Below are positions 1-5,680 of a stretch of 5,680 nt of DNA, piece by piece; position 1 is the first letter of the stretch, and the number at the start of each line of letters is the position of its first letter. The position numbers and the translations under genes were made by a program. Source of the stretch: Desulfomicrobium sp. (lineage in GTDB: Bacteria; Desulfobacterota; Desulfovibrionia; Desulfovibrionales; Desulfomicrobiaceae); assembly GCA_003542385.1 (NCBI GenBank), contig DPKT01000283.1, positions 1 to 5,680 on the forward strand, given 5' to 3'. Below the pieces are notes generated by a model that did no database searches, was not told the DNA's origin, and worked only from the letters and a program-made list of their open reading frames with translations.

Positions 1-1
1 G

Positions 2-1384
2 GCCATGCTGGCCGGCAACGACGGGCAGGACACGAACCTGTCCGTGAACCGCGTGCCCTCCGCCCTGGCCGCCCTGCTCCTCGCCGTTTCGCTCTTCGGG
101 CTGACCCGTCACTGGACCGGGAGCACGGTCGCCGCCGCGTGGGCAACGGCCTTCCTGGCCACGAGCTACATGTTCGTGCTCATGGCCCGGCGCAACAGCT
201 GGGACATCTATTGTCACGCCTTCATGCTGGCCGCCCTGTGGGGCATGGCGGTGATTGTCGACTCCTCAGTCCCCAGAAAAAAAATGGCCGTCGGGACGGG
301 GCTGCTGCTCGGTCTTTCCGGACTGAGCAAGGGACCGGTCAGCTACTACGCCCTGCTGCTGCCCTTCACCGTGGCCCTCCTCTCTACGGGCGGCTGGAAA
401 GGGGTCCGGGCCCACGGGAAGGAATTGGGACTGGCTCTTGGGATCGGCATCGCGCTGTCATCCGTCTGGTTCACCGCCGCCTGGCTGGCCATGCCGCATG
501 ATTTCTCCCGCATGGTGTCCACGGAACAATCGGCCTGGCTCGTGGAGCACACCAAGCCGTTCTGGTTCTACCTGCAGTTTCCGCTGATGACGGGGATATG
601 GGCCCTGCTTGCGTGCGCCGCGCTCTGGCCGGGTCATGCGCGCCCGCTGGTCCAGCCGCTGCTGCAGTACTGGCGCCCGGTGCTGTGGAGTATCGGCTGC
701 GTCCTTCTGCTCATGCTCGTCCCGGAAAAGAAGGACCGCTATCTGCTGCCCGTCCTCATCCCGCTGTGCCAGCTCATGGGCGTGTACGTGACGGGCCTGC
801 TGCGCGACCCGGAAAAGGGCGAACGCTTCGGGAGGCTGCTCGTTGCGGCGAATTCCATGGTTTTCGGTCTCGCGTGCATCGGCATCCCGGTCGCCCTGTC
901 CGGGCTGTGGCCACGATTTCCCGCCCTGGACGGTCTGGAACTGGGCGGGATCGCGGCGACGTCGCTGCTGGCCGCTGCGCTTCTGTACCGCGCCTGGCGC
1001 TCCCAGCGCCTGCCGGAGCTGTTCGTGGCCAAACTCACGATTCTCGGGCTCTGCTGTCTGGCCTTGCCGGCCGTTCTCCAGCCTTCCGCCGGGAACATGT
1101 CCGTTCCTCTTGAGGAAATCCGGTCATTTACTGTCGATGGGCCGGTGTTGGGCGACGGTTCCCTCAAGTTTCAGGATTCCTGGGTCATCGGCCGCAAACC
1201 GTTGGACCAGGCTGCGTATTCCGACATGGAACTGCCTGAAAAGGTTTATTTCGTTTCCCGCAAGGACAATCCGGTTCTGCCGGACAAGGTGCGCGGGTAT
1301 GAGCCTGGGGCGCGCATGGATGTATACGACCTGTCCGGCAAGAAGTTGTCTATCATCGCCCTCAATCATCAAGGCAAGCAATGA
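2..1384 (+). CDS. GT39 (ArnT/PMT-like) membrane glycosyltransferase, 5' partial
   Basis: Integral inner-membrane glycosyltransferase of the GT39/PMT_2 family, which takes a sugar from a polyprenyl-phosphate carrier and transfers it to a periplasmic acceptor such as lipid A. The reading frame is open to the left edge, and the visible protein begins around the second membrane region of the family (NRVPSALAALL), so roughly the first 80-100 residues, including the usual catalytic acidic loop, lie outside the window. Counting from the ATG at position 5, about ten hydrophobic segments run from residue 14 to 360. Family-like motifs are ARRNSWDIYCHAF (about 61-73), LSKGP (107-111), EHTKPFWFY (181-189) and PEKKDRYLLP (240-249). 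A hydrophilic C-terminal domain of about 95 residues (365-459) is probably periplasmic. The gene is GC-rich, unlike the AT-rich stretch downstream. It ends 1 base before the phosphoesterase start, which suggests co-translation. The family call is firm; the sugar and acceptor cannot be told from sequence. Confidence 0.88.
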   Translation, partial: AMLAGNDGQDTNLSVNRVPSALAALLLAVSLFGLTRHWTGSTVAAAWATAFLATSYMFVLMARRNSWDIYCHAFMLAALWGMAVIVDSSVPRKKMAVGTGLLLGLSGLSKGPVSYYALLLPFTVALLSTGGWKGVRAHGKELGLALGIGIALSSVWFTAAWLAMPHDFSRMVSTEQSAWLVEHTKPFWFYLQFPLMTGIWALLACAALWPGHARPLVQPLLQYWRPVLWSIGCVLLLMLVPEKKDRYLLPVLIPLCQLMGVYVTGLLRDPEKGERFGRLLVAANSMVFGLACIGIPVALSGLWPRFPALDGLELGGIAATSLLAAALLYRAWRSQRLPELFVAKLTILGLCCLALPAVLQPSAGNMSVPLEEIRSFTVDGPVLGDGSLKFQDSWVIGRKPLDQAAYSDMELPEKVYFVSRKDNPVLPDKVRGYEPGARMDVYDLSGKKLSIIALNHQGKQ

Positions 1385-1385
1385 C

Positions 1386-2444
1386 ATGAGCTCGACAAAC
1401 TCTTCAAATGCAACCCGGGGAAGCCTGAAAGCAGCATGGGCGCGATGTGCTTTGTGGGCGCTGGGCAGTCTCTATGTCCTTGCGGCCGGACTCCAGATCT
1501 ATTCCTTTGTCGTGACACGCGACGCCCTCCAGTCTGAATTGCCAAAAAATTTCGGCAACTTCGCGAGTGTACGTGCGTCCTTGGCCGCATCCGATGCGAA
1601 CAAGCCGTTCACTTTCGTCATTGTGGGCGACCCGCGCAGTTCTGCCACTTTCGAGGCTTTGGCCGAAGATATCGACAAGGCGCAGCCGGCGTTTGTCGTC
1701 ATTCTCGGGGACTGGGTAAATGACGGCACCATGAATCAGCATGCATATTTCAAACGGAAAGCGCCTGATTACGGTTTCTCGTGTCCTGTTTTTTTCACTC
1801 CAGGCAATCATGACGTCGATCCGGTAGATTATCCATTGACTTCGTTCGAACGGGATTACGGCCCGCGAAATTTTTCATTTGTTTACGATGACAACATCTT
1901 CATTTTCATCAGCCATCTTGATAAGCGATTTTCCAATCGAGAATCATTGAATTACCTTCGCTCCATTGATAGCAAAACACTTTCTGCATACCGTAACCGT
2001 TTTGTCTTCATGCACATCCCGCCATGGGTTTCCCCGGACATGAAAGAACGACATACCGCAGATGAAAATGAGCTCATGCAGATTTTCGAAGACCTGAAAA
2101 TTGATTACGTCGTGGCCGCTGACTTTCACGGATACAATCGGACGCGTCTTCGTGGGGTTGAATATGTCGTGACTGGTGGCGGAGGGGGACGTCTGCACGA
2201 TGCTCAATGGCCACAATTTCATCACGCAATAGCTTTGACTGTTGGCCAAGACATGGTCTCTGAACGAATTTTGCCTGCATCATCTCGATTTTCCATTAAA
2301 AAACGGATAGACATGAACTCGATTGTTTATGTCGGCCCATTTTTTTATAGCCATTACTTTGTTATTATATTTGCAAATTTTGCATTTTTATTGCTACTCT
2401 ATGCTTTTTTCAAATCTTCATGCAAATCAAAAGGTGTTCAATGA
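1386..2444 (+). CDS. Membrane-anchored calcineurin-like metallophosphoesterase
   Basis: Predicted 352-residue phosphoesterase with two membrane anchors. A transmembrane helix lies at about residues 17-43 and a second at about 315-340, with basic residues on both tails (R11, K15, R20; KSSCKSK near the end). By the positive-inside rule both ends are cytoplasmic and the catalytic domain is periplasmic. Metallophosphoesterase motifs occur in order: GDPR (81-84, motif I with Arg in place of the usual His), GDWVNDG (108-114), GNHD (140-143), MHIPPW (209-214) and ADFHGYNR (245-252), followed by a TGGGGG turn (263-268). The last motif aligns with the family GHxH but reads ADFH, so the first His is Asp. 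The ATG at 1386 is chosen because it lies 1 base after the upstream stop and gives a normal membrane-anchored N-terminus; a weak AAGG lies 11 bases upstream. The frame stays open back to 843, but that part overlaps the glycosyltransferase and is a shadow. The substrate is unknown; context suggests a lipid-linked phosphate or nucleotide by-product of glycan transfer. The 3' half is strikingly AT-rich. Confidence 0.85.
   Translation: MSSTNSSNATRGSLKAAWARCALWALGSLYVLAAGLQIYSFVVTRDALQSELPKNFGNFASVRASLAASDANKPFTFVIVGDPRSSATFEALAEDIDKAQPAFVVILGDWVNDGTMNQHAYFKRKAPDYGFSCPVFFTPGNHDVDPVDYPLTSFERDYGPRNFSFVYDDNIFIFISHLDKRFSNRESLNYLRSIDSKTLSAYRNRFVFMHIPPWVSPDMKERHTADENELMQIFEDLKIDYVVAADFHGYNRTRLRGVEYVVTGGGGGRLHDAQWPQFHHAIALTVGQDMVSERILPASSRFSIKKRIDMNSIVYVGPFFYSHYFVIIFANFAFLLLLYAFFKSSCKSKGVQ
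2431..2436 (+). promoter_or_regulatory. Ribosome binding site for the GT2 gene
   Basis: AAGGTG sits 4 bases before the ATG at 2441. It decides the start in favour of 2441 over the in-frame ATGs at 2420 and 2462. The site lies inside the last codons of the phosphoesterase gene, whose TGA stop overlaps the ATG (ATGA), so translational coupling is likely. Confidence 0.65.
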
Positions 2445-3172
2445 CGAATAGCCCAGCAAACATGATATCTCTAGTAGTTCCAGTATACAATGAAGAGGAA
2501 AATATTCAGGAATTGTACAATGAAGTGACGAAAGCGATGTCCAACCAGACCTGTGTGTGGGAACTTGTCTTCGTCGATGACGGCAGTTCAGATCGCAGTC
2601 TGGACATCATCCGCAGTCTTTCCGACAAAGACGATTGCGTCCGCTACGTCTCGTTTGCACGTAACTGCGGACAGTCTGCGGCCTTTGCCGCGGGCTTCAG
2701 ATGTGCCCGGGGCGATGCGGTGGTGACACTGGATGCGGATCTGCAAAACGACCCGGCCGACATACCCGCCATGCTCCTCGTCTACGACGGAGTGGACATG
2801 GTCATCGGGTGGCGGGCCAAAAGACAGGACAGCATTGTCAAACGTCATGCATCACGCGTCGCAAACTTGATCCGCAATGTGATCAGCCAGGAGACGGTCC
2901 GCGACACGGGGTGTTCGCTGAAGGTGATGCGGGCCGATATGCTCAGGAACATTCCGATGTTCACGGGCATGCACAGATTCTTGCCTACGCTCATGAAACT
3001 GGAGGGGGCCCGGGTCGCCGAGGTGCGGGTCAACCACCGGCCCCGCACCAAGGGGGTCTCAAAGTATGGAATCTGGGATCGGGCCTGGGCCTCGGCTTAC
3101 GATCTTCTGGCGGTGCGGTGGATGAAAAAGCGCCATATCTGCTACCATATCGCGACAACGAACATGCGATAG
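2441..3172 (+). CDS. DPM1-like GT2 glycosyltransferase (polyprenyl-phosphate sugar synthase type)
   Basis: A 243-residue GT-A fold glycosyltransferase of family 2, resembling dolichol-phosphate mannosyltransferase and bacterial polyprenyl-phosphate glycosyltransferases. Such enzymes move a sugar from a nucleotide donor to a lipid phosphate on the cytoplasmic face. Visible motifs are SLVVPVYNEEENI (10-22, nucleotide binding), VFVDDGSSDRS (43-53), SFARNCGQSAAFAAGF (71-86), the metal-binding region LDADLQNDP (97-105), DTGCSLKVMR (155-164), and HRPRTKGVSKYG (199-210), the acceptor/phosphate-contacting loop of DPM1-type enzymes. There are no C-terminal transmembrane helices, unlike GtrB or ArnC, so it is the short soluble or peripheral type; the length matches that group. 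Its start overlaps the phosphoesterase stop by 4 bases. Pairing with a LAB_N protein and a GT39 transferase is a recurrent arrangement in Gram-negative genomes and supports a role in supplying the lipid-linked sugar. The first 100 bases are AT-rich while the core is GC-rich. The sugar is not identifiable. Confidence 0.9.
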   Translation: MTNSPANMISLVVPVYNEEENIQELYNEVTKAMSNQTCVWELVFVDDGSSDRSLDIIRSLSDKDDCVRYVSFARNCGQSAAFAAGFRCARGDAVVTLDADLQNDPADIPAMLLVYDGVDMVIGWRAKRQDSIVKRHASRVANLIRNVISQETVRDTGCSLKVMRADMLRNIPMFTGMHRFLPTLMKLEGARVAEVRVNHRPRTKGVSKYGIWDRAWASAYDLLAVRWMKKRHICYHIATTNMR

Positions 3173-3245
3173 ATAACATTTGCAGCACTGCCTACTTCGT
3201 ACAAGACCCGAATATGATTCTCGAATTTTTAACATTGGTATAGTC

Positions 3246-3539
3246 ATGGATTCATCATCCCATTGGTGGTTGCTGACAATAGGATTCCTTGGTCAGAGTT
3301 TGTTTTTCATGAGATTTTTTTTGCAGTGGATCGTATCTGAAAAGGAAAAAAGGAGCGTCATCCCTGTCAGTTTCTGGTATTTCAGCTTGCTGGGGAGCTT
3401 TTTTCTTCTCATTTACGCACTCTTACGTAACGATATTGTCTTCATTATCGGACAGTCCACAGGTTTCATAATTTACTTCCGCAATCTGTTCCTGATCCAA
3501 CGCGAGAGAAGGCTGGTATCTGGCAATTCCCATCCGTAA
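3246..3539 (+). CDS. LAB_N (lipid-A-disaccharide synthase N-terminal domain) small membrane protein
   Basis: A 97-residue membrane protein consisting of a single LAB_N domain. Three hydrophobic helices lie at about residues 7-29, 38-60 and 64-84. Signature pieces are GFLGQSLFFMRFFLQWIVSE (13-32), SVIPVSFWYFSLLGS (37-51), YALLRNDIVFIIGQSTGF (57-74) and YFRNL (77-81). In some bacteria this domain is fused to LpxB; standalone copies are commonly found next to DPM1-like GT2 and GT39 genes, as here, and their molecular role is not settled (assistance in lipid-linked sugar handling is a reasonable guess). The ATG at 3246 is preferred because family members start just before the WW-x-x-GFxGQ helix. 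A TTG at 3180 in the same frame would add 22 poorly fitting residues. No good Shine-Dalgarno precedes 3246, which is unusual for this cluster. The gene is AT-rich and lies 73 bases after the GT2 stop. Confidence 0.88.
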   Translation: MDSSSHWWLLTIGFLGQSLFFMRFFLQWIVSEKEKRSVIPVSFWYFSLLGSFFLLIYALLRNDIVFIIGQSTGFIIYFRNLFLIQRERRLVSGNSHP

Positions 3540-4001
3540 CGCCCTCCCAGTTCATACGAAAGGCAGCACCTGGAACCCATGCAGCACTGGTCGGCCCGCG
3601 GCCTCTTCGACCGCATGGAGGCACTGTGGGGCGCGTTCGTCATCGAGGCCCCGGGCGGCCCGGTCTATTTCCTGGCCGACGCGGGCTATGCCAAGGCCCT
3701 GTCCGAAGAAGTCCTGACGAAATACGGCTCGCCGCGCCTGAGCCTCATTCCCGTGGGCGCCTACGAACCCAGGTGGTTCATGGCCTACAACCACATGAAC
3801 CCCGAAGAGGCCGTGCAGACCTTCCTCGATCTCGGCGGGAGGCATGCCGTGGGCACGCAGTACGAAGTCTTTGCCATGGCCGACGAAGGCTACGACGACC
3901 CGCGCCGGGATCTCGGAGCGGCCCTGCAGCGCCATGGCGTCGACCCGTCGCGTTTCCTTTTGCCGAAGCCCGGGGAATGGTTCACGCTCCCCGCAAGGTA
4001 G
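3540..4001 (+). pseudogene. NAPE-PLD/UlaG-like MBL-fold hydrolase, 5'-truncated remnant
   Basis: The C-terminal part of a metallo-beta-lactamase-fold hydrolase of the NAPE-PLD/UlaG-like group. A possible ATG at 3579 would give 140 residues, while full-length relatives are roughly 320-370. Retained family pieces, counted from that ATG, are MQHWSARGLFDR (1-12, with the conserved His-Trp), VYFLADAGYA (29-38, matching the usual YFxGDTGY and keeping its Asp), IPVGAYEPRWFM (57-68), the HMNPEEAV segment (72-79) and a natural C-terminal GEW ending. The N-terminal half carrying HxHxDH is absent: in this frame only 13 unrelated codons separate the LAB_N stop at 3537-3539 from the family-like sequence, and I saw no missing half in the other frames. 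Without that metal site hydrolase activity is not expected. No convincing ribosome binding site precedes 3579. GC content rises sharply at its left edge, so it looks like native chromosome cut by insertion or deletion. A small expressed fragment cannot be excluded, since the remaining frame has no internal stop or frameshift. Confidence 0.75.
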
Positions 4002-4162
4002 CAAGGGGCTTCGACGCCTGGGATCGCCGGTCAATATTTTAAAGTGATGCTTTAGGTTTTGCGTCGCGTGCGGCCATGCGATGAAAACGGATCGCGTTGG
4101 AGGCATATTCGCGGCCGACTGACGTCCTGACGGCTTGTCTGGATCGGGAAGGAACGGGTGGG

Positions 4163-4200
4163 GAAAACGGCCCGGCGGAAGACATCTTTCGCCGGGCCGT
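4163..4200 (-). terminator. Rho-independent terminator of katG
   Basis: A long inverted repeat pairs 4167-4182 with 4185-4200: eleven consecutive Watson-Crick pairs (ACGGCCCGGCG with CGCCGGGCCGT), then a G-T wobble and further A-T/G-C pairs toward the tip. Read on the minus strand, the stem is followed directly by TTTT, the expected U-run, and begins about 18 bases after the katG stop. On the plus strand no T-run follows, so it should act mainly for katG. Confidence 0.85.
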
Positions 4201-4217
4201 CTGGCATGGTGAAGGGA

Positions 4218-5680
4218 TCAGGCGAGGTCGAAACGGTCGAGGGTCATGACCTTGTCCCACACCGCCACGAAGTCATGCAGGAATTTCTCCTGCGAATCCG
4301 CGCAGCCGTAGACTTCCGCCACGGCCCGCAGTTGGGAGTTTGACCCGAAGACCAGGTCGACGCGGGTGCCGGTCCACTTCAGCTCGCCCGTGGCGCGGTC
4401 GCGGCCTTCGTACACGCCTTCGGCCCCCTGCGCGGGCTTCCATTCAACACCCATGTCCAGCAGGTTCACGAAGAAGTCGTTGGTCAACGTTCCGGGACGG
4501 CTGGTGAAGACGCCGTGCGCGGACTGCCCGAAGTTGGCGCTCAGGGCGCGCATGCCGCCGATGAGCACCGTCATTTCGGGCGCTGTCAGGTTCAGCTGCT
4601 GCGCCCGGTCGACCAGCAGTTCCTCGGCCGAAACCGAGTACCTGCCCTTGAGGTAGTTGCGGAAACCGTCGGCCACGGGTTCGAGGACGGTGAAGGACTC
4701 AACGTCGGTCTGTTCCTGGGTGGCGTCGGTCCGGCCGGGCGCGAAGGGCACGGTCACGTCGTGGCCGGCGTTCCTGGCGGCCTGCTCGATGCCCGTGCAG
4801 CCGCCCAGAACGATGAGGTCGGCCAGGGAGACCTTCTTGCCGCCGGTCTGTGCGGCGTTGAACTCCTGCTGAATCTTTTCGAGACTCTGCAACACGGCCT
4901 TGAGTTCCGCAGGCTGGTTGACCTCCCAGTCCTTCTGGGGAGCCAGGCGGATGCGCGCACCGTTGGCGCCGCCGCGCTTGTCGGAGTTGCGGAAGGTGGA
5001 GGCCGAGGCCCAGGCCGTGACGACCAGCTGCTGGACCGTCAGTCCCGCGGCCAGGATTTTGCCCTTGAGGTCGGCGACATCCTTGTCGTCGACGAGCTTG
5101 TGGTCCACGGCAGGCACCGGGTCCTGCCAGATCAGATCTTCGGCCGGGACGTCAGGGCCGAGGTAGCGCGAGCGCGGGCCCATGTCCCTGTGCGTCAGCT
5201 TGAACCATGCACGGGCGAAGGCGTCGGCGAATTCCTGGGGGTTTTCCAGGTAGCGCCGGGCAATCTTTTCATAAACCGGATCGAACTTGAAGGACAGGTC
5301 GGCCGTGGTCATCATGGGCCGGACCTTCTTGGACGGATTGTGGGCGTCGACGACCATGTCCTCGGGCTCCACATCCTTGGCCAGCCATTGATAGGCCCCG
5401 GCCGGGCTCTTGAGCAGCTCCCACTCGTACTTGAAGAGCACCTTGAGATAGCCCATGTCCCAGGTGGTCGGGTTGGGCTTCCAGGCGCCTTCGATGCCGC
5501 TGCCGATGGTGTCGCCGCCCTTGCCGCTGCCAAAGGAGCTCTTCCAGCCCAGGCCCTGTTCCTCGAGGGGCGCGGCTTCCGGCTCGGGGCCGACATGGGT
5601 GGCGGGGCCGGCGCCGTGGCACTTGCCGAAGGTGTGCCCGCCGGCAACCAGAGCCACGGTCTCCTCGTCGTTCATGGCCA
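4218..5680 (-). CDS. katG: Catalase-peroxidase KatG, 5' partial
   Basis: The C-terminal two thirds of the bifunctional haem catalase-peroxidase, which removes hydrogen peroxide by catalase and peroxidase reactions. The frame is open to the right edge; 486 codons are visible of a usual 720-750, and the distal haem pocket with the catalytic Arg-Trp-His is outside the window. Counting from the first visible Met (codon 5673-5675), the proximal haem-ligand His is residue 14 in GGHTFGK (M. tuberculosis H270 by alignment by eye). The proximal Trp is residue 65 in SGIEGAW (W321), and its Asp partner is about residue 126 in TTADLSF (D381). The HRDMGP segment at 162-167 carries an Arg that by counting fits the mobile Arg418. 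The second, haem-free peroxidase-like domain follows, with GGCTGIEQAARNAGH (about 290-304) and FAPGRTDATQEQTD. The gene ends normally in DRFDLA and is followed by a terminator. It converges on the glycosyltransferase cluster and is unlikely to be linked to it. The promoter and any PerR or OxyR site are not visible. Confidence 0.97.
   Translation of the reverse strand, partial: AMNDEETVALVAGGHTFGKCHGAGPATHVGPEPEAAPLEEQGLGWKSSFGSGKGGDTIGSGIEGAWKPNPTTWDMGYLKVLFKYEWELLKSPAGAYQWLAKDVEPEDMVVDAHNPSKKVRPMMTTADLSFKFDPVYEKIARRYLENPQEFADAFARAWFKLTHRDMGPRSRYLGPDVPAEDLIWQDPVPAVDHKLVDDKDVADLKGKILAAGLTVQQLVVTAWASASTFRNSDKRGGANGARIRLAPQKDWEVNQPAELKAVLQSLEKIQQEFNAAQTGGKKVSLADLIVLGGCTGIEQAARNAGHDVTVPFAPGRTDATQEQTDVESFTVLEPVADGFRNYLKGRYSVSAEELLVDRAQQLNLTAPEMTVLIGGMRALSANFGQSAHGVFTSRPGTLTNDFFVNLLDMGVEWKPAQGAEGVYEGRDRATGELKWTGTRVDLVFGSNSQLRAVAEVYGCADSQEKFLHDFVAVWDKVMTLDRFDLA

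Noticed and set aside
843..1385. Upstream extension of the phosphoesterase reading frame to 843
   Set aside because: The translation is Arg/Ser/Cys-rich, lacks domain features and fully overlaps the well-supported GT39 gene; it is open only because the DNA is GC-rich.
2701..3243. Plus-strand 180-residue frame overlapping the GT2 gene
   Set aside because: It is a frame shadow rich in Gly, Arg and His; the GT2 frame contains all the family motifs.
3234..3245. TATAGT just before the LAB_N ATG as a promoter -10 box
   Set aside because: No -35 element at suitable spacing, and it would start transcription at or inside the coding start; most likely chance in an AT-rich spacer.
4040..4060. Small inverted repeat TAAAG/CTTTA followed by GGTTTT as a possible plus-strand terminator
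   Set aside because: The stem is only 5 A/T-dominated pairs and the T-run is separated by GG, so it is too weak to support.
3552..4106. Minus-strand 184-residue open frame opposite the MBL-fold remnant
   Set aside because: It is the antisense shadow of a GC-rich coding region. The plus strand shows clear NAPE-PLD/UlaG family motifs, and the minus translation shows none.
4366..5166. Several plus-strand open frames opposite katG
   Set aside because: KatG is unmistakable on the minus strand with conserved haem-site motifs; the plus-strand frames are low-complexity shadows.

Overview
The window reads as a moderately GC-rich Gram-negative chromosome. The gene families and protein style suggest a deltaproteobacterium such as a Desulfovibrionales-type sulfate reducer, but this is inferred from general familiarity with these families and not from a marker gene. 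Both ends are cut through genes: an ArnT/PMT-like glycosyltransferase at the left and a catalase-peroxidase (katG, minus strand) at the right.

Positions 1-3539 hold four plus-strand genes that look like an operon for modifying an envelope glycan or lipid. They are a multi-span GT39 glycosyltransferase (5' end missing), a membrane-anchored calcineurin-like metallophosphoesterase, a DPM1-like GT2 glycosyltransferase and a small LAB_N (lipid-A-disaccharide synthase N-terminal domain) membrane protein. The first three are tightly packed: a 1-base gap, then a 4-base ATGA overlap. A plausible scheme is that the GT2 enzyme loads a sugar on undecaprenyl phosphate in the cytoplasm, the LAB_N protein assists at the membrane, the GT39 enzyme transfers the sugar to an acceptor in the periplasm, and the phosphoesterase removes a phosphate from the acceptor, the carrier or a by-product. 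Only the family assignments are well supported. The pathway order and substrates are inference.

Positions 3540-4001 hold the C-terminal part of a NAPE-PLD/UlaG-like metallo-beta-lactamase-fold hydrolase. The N-terminal half with the HxHxDH metal site is absent, so this is most likely a 5'-truncated remnant. Base composition jumps from AT-rich to GC-rich exactly where it begins, which suggests a recombination scar at the edge of the glycosyltransferase cluster.

Positions 4002-4217 are intergenic. They contain a strong hairpin plus T-run that terminates katG on the minus strand. From 4218 to the right edge lies the C-terminal two thirds of KatG, convergent with the upstream genes and functionally unrelated (peroxide detoxification).

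Base composition is mosaic. The GT39 gene, the core of the GT2 gene, the hydrolase remnant and katG are GC-rich. The 3' half of the phosphoesterase gene, the start of the GT2 gene and the LAB_N gene are clearly AT-rich. No RNA genes, CRISPR arrays, insertion sequences or phage genes were seen.
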